Assembly (NCBI RefSeq): GCF_000347635.1
Contig: NC_020514.1
Location: 310,001-374,000 of the forward strand
Direction: 5' to 3'
DNA length: 64,000 nucleotides
Origin: Paraglaciecola psychrophila 170
Lineage (GTDB): Bacteria > Pseudomonadota > Gammaproteobacteria > Enterobacterales > Alteromonadaceae
The notes under the pieces are model-generated. The model worked only from the letters and a program-made list of their open reading frames with translations. It was not told the origin of the DNA and ran no database searches. Position 1 is the first letter of the stretch; the number at the start of each line of letters is the position of its first letter. Below are positions 27,728 to 38,917 of this stretch, in pieces. The position numbers were made by a program, and so were the translations under genes.

Positions 27728-29041
27728 TTAAGACCATTGCCTGATTTTATGTCCCTTAAGGGCATAAAAGAGGATGAAACTATAGCAGGGGATCATCATC
27801 CAGTAGGCAGACTGATTATCAAAATGGTCTGCCAATAAACCATAACAAAGGGGTAAAACAGCGCCGCCAGAGATGCCCATAATTAACCATGCTGAGCCAC
27901 GAGCGGTTAAACTATATAAACCATTTAAGGCTAAGGGCCAAACTGCAGGCCATACTAGAGCATTCGCAAAACCCAGTATCGCGATCAGGGTTATAGCATT
28001 AGGTAATTCAGCAATACCCATCCAGCCCCACAAAAAACTTGAGATTGAAGACGATTCAACATCGGCAAAAACCACCGCCACACTAAGAACTAAACCTAAA
28101 ATAGCAGAGCCAGCTAACGCCTGAGCCTGATCAATAAAACGTGGTATAAGCATTAAGCCTATCAAATATCCTAGCACCATAAAGGCCATAGTATAAGAGG
28201 TTAACGATGTGGCATTGGCCACACCTAACTGCGATCCAAATAAGCCGATGGTATCCCCGGCTATAACTTCAACTCCTACATATAAAAAGAGAGCCACCAC
28301 GCCGAGTATCAATTGTGGATAAGCCTTTAAGCTGCCCGCTTCTGCATCTGCAGATTGGGGCTTTTCAAGCACTAAGTCGGGCAATGAAGAAAACTTCAAT
28401 AAAACAGCTAATACTAGTAAAGCAACAGCCATATAAGCATAAGGCAAAATTAGTCCATCAGCCAATGCGGTAATTTGGGTGACACGTTCGGCATCTGACA
28501 ATGCTGCTATAGACTGAGCATTTACGCCTGTAAACTCACCCAACACTATGGCAGTAAAAACGATGGGTGCAAGAAAACCAGCAAATTTATTCAGTAAACC
28601 CATAATAGAAATGCGCACGGCTGCGGTTTCTTGTGGACCAATTTTAACAATATAGGGATTTGATGCCGTTTGTAGAATAGTCAGCCCGGTACCCACAATA
28701 AACTGCGCCACAAGAAACATGGCAAACTGCTGAGAATAGGCCGCTGGGATAAAGAGTAAACATCCTAAGGCTATTCCCACTAGACCTAAACACATAGCAT
28801 GTTTGTAGCCTACTTTGTCTAACACCCAAGACATGGGCAACGCCATCACTACATAAGCAATATAAAAGGAAAACGCTACCAGTAAGGCTTGGGACTCTGT
28901 TAAATCACAGACAATTTGTAAAAATGGGATCAAGGCGCCGTTAAGCCATGTGACAAAACCAAATACAAAGAACAACATACCTATAATAAGCATAGGTAAA
29001 AATGCACTTGGTTTAGGCTGCTGTGTATCGATTGTCTGCAT
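27728..29041 (-). CDS. nagP: MFS sugar permease, NagP-type (N-acetylglucosamine)
   Basis: A 437-aa twelve-segment permease of the FucP/GluP branch of the major facilitator superfamily. Family blocks include FFVFGFVTWLNGALIPFL (TM1), VAFSFYIAYVVMALPMSWVLDKVGYK and LQTASNPYIVKIGP. Its place downstream of nagB-nagK-nagA, 38 bases after nagA, identifies it as the NagP-type GlcNAc importer described in Shewanella and relatives. GlcNAc enters unphosphorylated, which explains the kinase in the same operon. Confidence 0.9.
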   Translation of the reverse strand: MQTIDTQQPKPSAFLPMLIIGMLFFVFGFVTWLNGALIPFLQIVCDLTESQALLVAFSFYIAYVVMALPMSWVLDKVGYKHAMCLGLVGIALGCLLFIPAAYSQQFAMFLVAQFIVGTGLTILQTASNPYIVKIGPQETAAVRISIMGLLNKFAGFLAPIVFTAIVLGEFTGVNAQSIAALSDAERVTQITALADGLILPYAYMAVALLVLAVLLKFSSLPDLVLEKPQSADAEAGSLKAYPQLILGVVALFLYVGVEVIAGDTIGLFGSQLGVANATSLTSYTMAFMVLGYLIGLMLIPRFIDQAQALAGSAILGLVLSVAVVFADVESSSISSFLWGWMGIAELPNAITLIAILGFANALVWPAVWPLALNGLYSLTARGSAWLIMGISGGAVLPLCYGLLADHFDNQSAYWMMIPCYSFILFYALKGHKIRQWS

Positions 29042-29079
29042 TGTTCACCTTCAAGTTAATTCTAGGGTTAAGTCTGTTT

Positions 29080-30207
29080 TTAAGGGGATACTTGTTCGCC
29101 CGCTATATAAGTGGAATTTACATAATACTGGTTGGTTAATACCACCCAATCTGCATCGAACCCCGGAGCCAAATAGCCCTTTTGTTGTTGCAAGCCTAGG
29201 AATGTAGCTGGTGTAGTAGAAGCCATCTTGAGTGCATCTTGCATCGAGCAATGTAAATTTTGTATGCTGTTACGAACGGCTGTTGCCATATCAAGTGCCG
29301 AACCGGCTAACCGCCCCCCTTCAATGGTCAATTTATTACCTTGGCGACTGATTTGCATGCCAGCAAATTGTAATTCTATTTGCTCACTACCTACGTGCGA
29401 CATCGCATCCGTAACCAGCATGATACGGTCGGGGGTTTTACATTTAATTGCTAATTGGCAACTGGTGATATCCACATGTTCGTGATCAACAATCAAACCA
29501 CAATAGCTAGATGAGTCTAATAATGCTGCCCCAACCATGCCCGCTTCTCTACTTTGCAAAGGCGACATGGCATTGAATAAATGGGTAAAGCCTTGAGCTC
29601 CTGCTTGAAGTGCGGCAAACGTTTGGGCCGAACTTGCATTCGAGTGGCCTAAACACACTCTTATATTTGCTTGCACTAACTCCTTAATTAACTCGACCGA
29701 TACATTTTCAGGGGCCAATGTGACACACACTAAACCCAGATCTGTGCGTTTAAACAAGGCCATTTCTTCAGAACTAATTTTGCGAATATGCTGCGTTGGA
29801 TGAATCCCTTTTTTGGGCTGACTTAAATGAGGTCCCTCGAAATGAATACCTATTATGCCTTTAACATTTTGGGCAATGGCAGATGCCACGGCATTGGCTG
29901 CTAGTTTCATAGTCACTAAATCATCAGTAATAAGAGTCGGTAATATAGCGGTACTGCCAAATTGTTGATGGGCACGACTCATAGTGAGCAAGGTATCTAG
30001 GTTTGGTTGATTATTAAATAATACACCACCACCACCATTGACCTGCACATCCACAAAACCGGGAGCAACTAGACCAGATAATTGAATCGCATCATCTTGC
30101 AACATTGCTGATTCAATTGAGCTAATGGTGCCGGCCTCAACAGTAATCATTTGATTTTTTAGAATGGTGTTTCCATCAAACAAACTTCCTGCAAAAAAAC
30201 GCTGCAT
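29080..30207 (-). CDS. nagA: N-acetylglucosamine-6-phosphate deacetylase
   Basis: Removes acetate from GlcNAc-6-phosphate. At 375 aa it matches the family. Visible amidohydrolase features are PGFVDVQVNGGGG, the metal Glu in IHFEGPHLS (near residue 126), GHSNAS and HLFNAMSPLQSRE with metal-binding His residues, and the catalytic Asp in LVTDAMSHVG (near 268). It lies between nagK (17 bases upstream) and nagP in one minus-strand operon. Confidence 0.96.
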   Translation of the reverse strand: MQRFFAGSLFDGNTILKNQMITVEAGTISSIESAMLQDDAIQLSGLVAPGFVDVQVNGGGGVLFNNQPNLDTLLTMSRAHQQFGSTAILPTLITDDLVTMKLAANAVASAIAQNVKGIIGIHFEGPHLSQPKKGIHPTQHIRKISSEEMALFKRTDLGLVCVTLAPENVSVELIKELVQANIRVCLGHSNASSAQTFAALQAGAQGFTHLFNAMSPLQSREAGMVGAALLDSSSYCGLIVDHEHVDITSCQLAIKCKTPDRIMLVTDAMSHVGSEQIELQFAGMQISRQGNKLTIEGGRLAGSALDMATAVRNSIQNLHCSMQDALKMASTTPATFLGLQQQKGYLAPGFDADWVVLTNQYYVNSTYIAGEQVSP

Positions 30208-30224
30208 CTGTACCTCTATAATGT

Positions 30225-31103
30225 TTAAGTTAATTTTGTCTTGGCGTATAGAATTGCGCCTTGCTCTGGCGTCGCTTTAGCGGGCCGAATGATAGCCTGT
30301 AGTTGGTTATCCAAATAAGGCATCAAGGGTTGCGTAATGCCGCCGATCAGAGATATGCGATCTAAGTTACCTATTAATAATCGATGGCAAAGCTTGTTGA
30401 TATAAGTAGCAGCTTGATTAACTAGTAATAGTGCATCTTCTTGCTGACTTGCCGCGAGTTGTAGTATCAGCGGTGCAATTGATGCGTAAAATGCCGGTTT
30501 TGCCTCTAAAGTTAAACTAACCAAGTCGTAAGGATTGTCGCAATTAAGTAAGCTCAGTACATGTTCGCAAAGAAGATTGTTAGGGGTAATACCATCCAAT
30601 GTTTCAAGGCAATGACTAACTGCCATCTTACCAAGCCATGCGCCACTGCCTTTATCGCCGACGACAAAACCATGACCTCCCACTTCTAACTGTTGACTGT
30701 TATGGATAGCTATCCCAGATGAGCCTGTTCCTACTATCACAATGGCTCCGTCTTGACCTGAATGAGCGCCAAGACAAGCAATGTGTAAATCAGTGGTTAT
30801 GTGCCAACTAGCAAAGGGCAGGGATTGCCTTAGAAAGGTTTGTTTAACTTGGGGAATATTAATACCAGCCAAGCCAATTCCAGCATGGATTTGGTTTAAG
30901 GTTAATCCTTTAATATTAGCATTGGCGATGGCTTTTTCACTGGCTTCAAGCACGGCTGCAACTGAATCTATTAAATGTTGCGCGGCATTTGCTGGACCTG
31001 AGGTAGCTTCAGCCAAAAGGTTTCCCTGTACATCTTCCAAGCGAGCTTTACATTTGGTGCCTCCGCCATCAATGCCTAGAAAGATATCCGTTGAATTAGT
31101 CAA
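30225..31103 (-). CDS. nagK: N-acetylglucosamine kinase (BadF/BadG family)
   Basis: A 292-aa ASKHA-fold kinase that phosphorylates GlcNAc after non-PTS uptake. The phosphate-1 motif FLGIDGGGTKCKARLED is at the N terminus, the phosphate-2 motif AIVIVGTGSSGIA near residue 120, and the adenosine motif ISLIGGITQPLMPYL near 255. It belongs to the BadF/BadG/BcrA type, like eukaryotic NAGK and Shewanella NagK, and not to the ROK type of E. coli NagK. It lies between nagB and nagA. Confidence 0.93.
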   Translation of the reverse strand: MTNSTDIFLGIDGGGTKCKARLEDVQGNLLAEATSGPANAAQHLIDSVAAVLEASEKAIANANIKGLTLNQIHAGIGLAGINIPQVKQTFLRQSLPFASWHITTDLHIACLGAHSGQDGAIVIVGTGSSGIAIHNSQQLEVGGHGFVVGDKGSGAWLGKMAVSHCLETLDGITPNNLLCEHVLSLLNCDNPYDLVSLTLEAKPAFYASIAPLILQLAASQQEDALLLVNQAATYINKLCHRLLIGNLDRISLIGGITQPLMPYLDNQLQAIIRPAKATPEQGAILYAKTKLT

Positions 31104-31217
31104 AAATTATTCCTCTGTTTGTAGAACAATAAACGTTTTTTTATTCATCATTGCTAACTTTTTTACAGCCTACCTTGGCACTAATTATTGAACAGCAGTC
31201 GCTATTTAACTGCGTAT

Positions 31218-32024
31218 TTAATAGTTATGAAAATAACCGTAATCTTCAATTAACTTACGATTTTCGTTATCAGCCCACTGATAGTAACTTTGGTCGCTTA
31301 ATTCACTGGCGGCTGCTTTATCCAATAAGATAATTGCATTTTCATGCATTTGTAGTGCAGAAGCGGGACACATGGCCGAAACACCACCGGTAATCATCTC
31401 TTTAACCGCATTGGCTTTGTTAGCACCAGTAGCCATCAACAACACATAACGTGCATCCATAATTGTGGCAATACCCATAGTCATTGCCATGGTGGGTTGT
31501 TTTTCATCGGGCTTAAATAAACGGCTATTATCGGAGATTGTTTGTTGGGTTAAGGTTTTAATACGTGTTCGGGATGACAAGCTGGAGGTTGGTTCGTTAA
31601 AACCAATATGCCCATTAGCCCCGATACCTAAAATTTGTAAATCAATACCGCCTTGTTGTTTGATTTTTTCTTCATAAGCCAAACCTTGAACTCTGGGGTT
31701 TTCGCCTGCAGCACAGGATGGTAAAAAGGTATTATTTACATCAATATCAACATGATTGAATAAATTTTTATTCATAAAGCTGCGATAGCTTTGTGGGTTA
31801 GTTGAATCTATGTGGTGGTACTCATCTAAGTTGAATGTAGTGACATTTTTAAAGCTAAGGCTGTTTGATTTATGCTGCTCAACTAACTGTTTGTATAAGC
31901 TAATGGGTGTATTACCTGTTGCTAAGCCTAATACAGGGGCGGGTTTTTTCTTAATCAGCTCTTTTACCCATAGTGCCGCGCTTTCGGCAACCTGTTGAGC
32001 ATTGGTATAAATAATAATTTGCAT
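31218..32024 (-). CDS. nagB: Glucosamine-6-phosphate deaminase
   Basis: Converts glucosamine-6-phosphate to fructose-6-phosphate plus ammonia. From ATG 32024, preceded by AAGGAAG, it has 268 aa (E. coli 266); an upstream in-frame start at 32045 is less likely. Conserved blocks are ATGNTPISLYKQL, FNLDEYHHID with the catalytic Asp, and GANGHIGFNEP, then SRTRIKTL. It is the first gene of the nag operon, and a perfect operator-like palindrome lies 44 bases upstream of its start. Confidence 0.96.
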   Translation of the reverse strand: MQIIIYTNAQQVAESAALWVKELIKKKPAPVLGLATGNTPISLYKQLVEQHKSNSLSFKNVTTFNLDEYHHIDSTNPQSYRSFMNKNLFNHVDIDVNNTFLPSCAAGENPRVQGLAYEEKIKQQGGIDLQILGIGANGHIGFNEPTSSLSSRTRIKTLTQQTISDNSRLFKPDEKQPTMAMTMGIATIMDARYVLLMATGANKANAVKEMITGGVSAMCPASALQMHENAIILLDKAAASELSDQSYYQWADNENRKLIEDYGYFHNY

Positions 32025-32067
32025 AAAACTTCCTTTGAACTTCACTATCTATCGCGATAACTCATTA

Positions 32068-32091
32068 GTTAATGACAGCGCTGTCATTAAC
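32068..32091. promoter_or_regulatory. Perfect palindromic operator (NagR-type), site 1
   Basis: A 24-bp perfect palindrome with core AATGACAGCGCTGTCATT, centred 32079/32080. It lies 44 bases upstream of the nagB start and has the central CG and dyad form of LacI-family operators. It closely resembles the NagR box reported for GlcNAc genes in Shewanella-type genomes, as I recall it. Confidence 0.85.
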
Positions 32092-32166
32092 TTTACCTAC
32101 TAAAGAATTATTTGCAACATTTTGAGCTTGTTATTTAAAGACTAGGAGTGAGTATCTCTAGTTATT

Positions 32167-32184
32167 ATTAACAGCGTTATCATT
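32167..32184. promoter_or_regulatory. Degenerate operator, site 2
   Basis: ATTAACAGCGTTATCATT matches the site 1 core at 14 of 18 positions, including the central AGCG and the right half TCATT. It lies between the divergent nagB and lacI-type genes. Confidence 0.6.
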
Positions 32185-32318
32185 TATTCTCTTAAAACTA
32201 CTAGGAGTGAAGACGTAATCAACAACACTAAGCTATCGTGGTATGAGTATAAAATATTGATTACTATGTATCTACTTAAAAATGATACTGACAATGTGAT
32301 TTGTGTACAGTCATATTT

Positions 32319-32336
32319 AGTGACCGCACCGTCATT
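32319..32336. promoter_or_regulatory. Degenerate operator, site 3
   Basis: AGTGACCGCACCGTCATT matches the site 1 core at 14 of 18 positions and keeps both outer arms (TGAC, GTCATT). It lies about 190 bases before the regulator gene, where it could support autoregulation or looping with sites 1 and 2. The remainder of the 32025-32524 region shows no gene. Confidence 0.6.
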
Positions 32337-32524
32337 TATAGGTAATCTAAATAAAATAGCTCTGTGGTATCTTGTACCAAATAAACACAAGATAGCTTGT
32401 GTTTTTAAACAACAAAGTATTTGTTTGCTCCTCTAATAAAAGTTTAGGATAGCTATTTAAGTAATTGAAATTCAATTAATTTTTTGTCGATTTAAAAACT
32501 TAGACCAAGTGTTCGTAACACAAT

Positions 32525-33595
32525 ATGAAAATGGTGCTTAAAACAACAATGAAAACAAAAACTACCATTAAAGATGTGGCCGAATTAGCTGGCGTGTCTT
32601 TTAAAACTGTTTCCCGTGTAACCAATAATGAAGGGTCAGTTCGCAAGGAGACGCTGCAGAAAGTTAACGACGCTATTCTCCAATTAAACTATCAGCCTAA
32701 TAACGCAGCAAGAAATTTAGCGGGAAGTAAATCTTACTCTTTAGGGTATGTGTACGACAACCCAAACGCCTATTATGTGCTGGATATGCAAAATGGAATA
32801 TTGGCAGAATGCAGAGAACGCGGCTATGAATTGGTTATTCACCCATGTTCAGCCAATAACAAAAATATCATAGATGAATTAGCTACTATGATTAAACGCT
32901 CGCAATTAGCGGGATTGATCATCTCACCGCCATTGTCGGAAATGCCAGAGGTCCTTGATGCCTTAGATGATATGAATATTCCATTTATTCGTATTATCTC
33001 TGCCAGTGAAGTGAGTGAAGAATCGTCGCCCTGTGTCTATATTAATGACCGAGATGCCGCTTTCGATATCACCGAGCACTTAATAGAAGAAGGTCATACC
33101 AAGATAGCGTTTTTACGAGGCGATGAAAGTCACCGTTCAAGTCATGAGCGTAAAATAGGTTATTTAAATGCACTGAGGAAGCATAGTCTACCGATTATCG
33201 ATGATTATCAAATTGACGGTTCTTATACATTTGAATTTGGTGTTAAAGGGGCTAAACAATTGATGTCTTTAGCAGAGCCACCTACTGGTATATTTTCCTG
33301 TAACGATGAAATCGCAGCAGGAGCGTTATTTGCAGTGCGTTTACAAGGACTTAATGTGCCAGAAGATATAGCCATTGCAGGTTTTGAGGACAGTCCATTT
33401 TCTCGTCAAACGTGGCCAATGTTAACCACCGCAGCACAGCCAACAAATACTATTGCGCGCAAAGCTGCTGCGTCTTTGATCCAACATTTAGTGCATTTAC
33501 GTTCACCTAAAACCAATTCAGACAGTATTCCTCATCTGCATTTTAGACCGCAATTAGTTAAACGTGAATCTACCCTTTCAACATCTGGTAAATAG
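32525..33595 (+). CDS. LacI-family regulator, probable NagR
   Basis: A 356-aa LacI/GalR repressor. The helix-turn-helix TIKDVAELAGVSFKTVSRVTN is at residues ~14-34, followed by the hinge NYQPNNAARNLAG and a periplasmic-binding-protein-like effector domain (GIFSCNDEIAAGALFAVRLQG, IAGFEDSPFSRQ). It is divergent from nagB with three operator-like palindromes between them, so control of the nag operon by GlcNAc-6-phosphate or a related sugar is the natural inference. A role in lacZ control cannot be excluded. The start may be the ATG at 32525 or at 32549; neither has a strong ribosome binding site. Confidence 0.85.
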   Translation: MKMVLKTTMKTKTTIKDVAELAGVSFKTVSRVTNNEGSVRKETLQKVNDAILQLNYQPNNAARNLAGSKSYSLGYVYDNPNAYYVLDMQNGILAECRERGYELVIHPCSANNKNIIDELATMIKRSQLAGLIISPPLSEMPEVLDALDDMNIPFIRIISASEVSEESSPCVYINDRDAAFDITEHLIEEGHTKIAFLRGDESHRSSHERKIGYLNALRKHSLPIIDDYQIDGSYTFEFGVKGAKQLMSLAEPPTGIFSCNDEIAAGALFAVRLQGLNVPEDIAIAGFEDSPFSRQTWPMLTTAAQPTNTIARKAAASLIQHLVHLRSPKTNSDSIPHLHFRPQLVKRESTLSTSGK

Positions 33596-33698
33596 TATGT
33601 TGATGCAGCTTCGGCCATTAATCATTTTATTTGAGGCACTACGGGTTGGATGACCGCTAAGTCATTGTTACAAGCTTGGCCTGAAACCCGCATTCCTA

Positions 33699-33908
33699 TT
33701 GGTCGAGTCCGTTGCCGAAGTCATTACTGCGGTAGGTGAGGGCGGGTCTCCTTTCCTAAAACCGTACTTTCGCCAGTTAGATATACCCAAACGTTTAGTA
33801 GGCAGGCTGCCTAGAAATAACTTAAGCCAGATTGCTTGGGGCTCTCAGTCGATTGATATTGAGTATGTTTGTTATTTAGAACAGGTGAAATTAGGTCAGT
33901 TTCTTTGA
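33699..33908 (+). pseudogene. Unrecognised gene fragment
   Basis: The 375-base gap after the LacI-type gene holds an open frame of 69 codons with TTG start, reading VESVAEVITAVGEGGSPFLK and ending YVCYLEQVKLGQFL. It looks like real protein sequence without its own start signals, and an upstream stretch (SLLQAWPETRIPI in another frame, about 33660-33700) may belong to it. I cannot name the family. It is probably a relic. Confidence 0.35.
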
Positions 33909-33970
33909 GACCAATTTAAATAGACAGGTTTGATGTATTTTGTAAAGAATGTCTCTGATAAGTATATACT

Positions 33971-34792
33971 TTAGCCACGTCTAAACTCACTTGGTGAAAC
34001 ACCGACTAATTTTTTAAAACTTTTTGAAAAATTAAAAATATTTGTGTACCCCACATAACTTGCGACATGTTGAACAGGCCAGCGAGTATTGAGCAATAAG
34101 CTTTTTGCGCGCTCTATGCGCAAATGAATAAGTTTTTGTATGGGGCTTTTACCAAATTGTGCTTGGCACAAACGGTGCAAATGTGGCGGTGAATAGTGTA
34201 ATTGGTCACACATGGCTTCTATGGTCCAGTTGTACTGGAGACGTTTCTCGATATTTTGAAATAAGCTATGTAAGCGATTATTTGCCTTGTTTTGTTTGTC
34301 ATCTCGTAGGGTAGCATTCAGATAATAATTTATTATTGGAATGACTCCTTCGCGCAGCCTCGCATCCGGTTCGCTATACAAAAGTTCCATGGCAAAATGT
34401 AATGGCTGAAGTTGTTGATCGCTAATGACGATGGCTTGTTCTAAAGCAATATGTTGCCAACGTTCTGTATTCGCAAGGTTTAGCCAAATAATGTCCCATT
34501 GCTCCCCAGCTATGCTTACCTCAAAACTCTGCTTGGCGGGTAAAATGGCCAAAGTATTGGCGACCAGCAGGTGTTCGTTGTCTATAGTGGTTAATTTACC
34601 TTGCCCTTTCAGGGTATAAAACAGCGTATGCTCAAGGGGGGCGGTGCGAGCTACGCAATATTTCCCTGATAGGTTAGAACATCCAGCTAAAGTAATGTCT
34701 AGGTGTTTCATTTCAGCAGTAACATCTAAATTTATAAAGCGCTCATAGCAGTTTTGACCAATATCTAGAAGGTCTTTAATTTGATTTTTCAT
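33971..34792 (-). CDS. AraC-family transcriptional regulator
   Basis: A 273-aa regulator with an N-terminal cupin-like sensing domain (residues ~20-130) and a C-terminal AraC/XylS double helix-turn-helix (MCDQLHYSPPHLHRLCQAQF, then SLLLNTRWPVQHVASYVGYT and the family signature FNFSKSFKKLVGVSPSEFRR). It is divergent from lacZ with only 141 bases between the two starts, so it probably activates lacZ in response to a galactoside. No other sugar gene lies downstream of it. Confidence 0.92.
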   Translation of the reverse strand: MKNQIKDLLDIGQNCYERFINLDVTAEMKHLDITLAGCSNLSGKYCVARTAPLEHTLFYTLKGQGKLTTIDNEHLLVANTLAILPAKQSFEVSIAGEQWDIIWLNLANTERWQHIALEQAIVISDQQLQPLHFAMELLYSEPDARLREGVIPIINYYLNATLRDDKQNKANNRLHSLFQNIEKRLQYNWTIEAMCDQLHYSPPHLHRLCQAQFGKSPIQKLIHLRIERAKSLLLNTRWPVQHVASYVGYTNIFNFSKSFKKLVGVSPSEFRRG

Positions 34793-34870
34793 AAATTAAT
34801 AATAGTTTTGGATAAAAATATGCGAGATTTAAGCATAATATAATCCTAGCTTTTTAGCTATATTAGGTAA

Positions 34871-38080
<3,210 letters not shown>

Positions 38081-38132
38081 GCTGGTAAAAAGGATAATTA
38101 TTTTATCTTCGAAAATAGCTGGCTTTAACCGG

Positions 38133-38819
38133 TCAGCTTACTTCCATTACTCTTTTGATCTGCTGATTCACATCAGTTAAATGGCCAGTTTTAAGCCAGA
38201 TTTCTGCGCCTAGCTCATCAGTTTTTAGGCAAAGAGAATAATCGATTGGGGCGCGTAACCAACTGTATTTTACTAATGAGTCTTGCTGTTCTTGTAAGCT
38301 GCCTTGTAAAACAAACAGCTCTGCGCCACCTTCTGGGTGAAATTGCATATTAGTGTGGGGTCTCATCTTTATAACAGAGACTTGTTCGTGTGTATCTTTA
38401 AACAATGGAATCACTGAAACACCTGTTTCGTCAGGATTGGCTGCCGACGCCAATTCATTTATGTTTAAACGCACTGGGGTTCTGTCTTCAGGTTGGAATT
38501 GCCATAATTTCACTAAAATCACACAGCCAGCTTCAGAGCCTGGCGTATGGCTAGATTGAGGTGGGTTTCGCACATATGAGCCTACTGGATAGTCGCCGTG
38601 TTCGTCTTGAAATACACCTTCCAGCACTACAAATTCTTCTCCTCCCGTGTGTACATGAGGCGAAAAATGGCTTCCTGGTGCATAACGCACGATTGAAGTT
38701 GCCCGTGCTACTTCTTCTCCCACTCTGTCCAATGGTCTTCTTGCTACACCTACCATTGGTGAATCTATCCATGGCATACTGGAACTGTGCACTATCACAC
38801 GTTTACTAAAATCAGACAA
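38133..38819 (-). CDS. ChrR-like double-cupin protein
   Basis: A 228-aa protein with two cupin domains. The first (residues ~20-110) has HFSPHVHTGGEEFVVLEGVF with the metal-binding HxH and Glu. The second (~130-215) has MQFHPEGGAELFVLQGSL. This matches the ChrR-like cupin group (anti-sigma factor ChrR C-terminal domain), here without the N-terminal zinc-binding anti-sigma region and with no sigma factor gene nearby. It is convergent with lacZ. It may be an enzyme or a metal-dependent sensor. Confidence 0.8.
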   Translation of the reverse strand: MSDFSKRVIVHSSSMPWIDSPMVGVARRPLDRVGEEVARATSIVRYAPGSHFSPHVHTGGEEFVVLEGVFQDEHGDYPVGSYVRNPPQSSHTPGSEAGCVILVKLWQFQPEDRTPVRLNINELASAANPDETGVSVIPLFKDTHEQVSVIKMRPHTNMQFHPEGGAELFVLQGSLQEQQDSLVKYSWLRAPIDYSLCLKTDELGAEIWLKTGHLTDVNQQIKRVMEVS

Positions 38820-38889
38820 AAATTTTCATATTTATTCTCGATGAAAGTCACCAAAAGTTGGGAATGATTGGTATTACCGTCCCTTAAAC

Positions 38890-38917
38890 AACAAAGCGCC
38901 AATTAAGGCGCTTTGTT
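38890..38917 (-). terminator. Terminator of the RND operon
   Basis: AACAAAGCGCC and GGCGCTTTGTT form a perfect 11-bp stem with a 6-base loop, followed on the minus strand by a T-rich stretch. It overlaps the stop codon of the RND permease gene by two bases. Confidence 0.8.
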
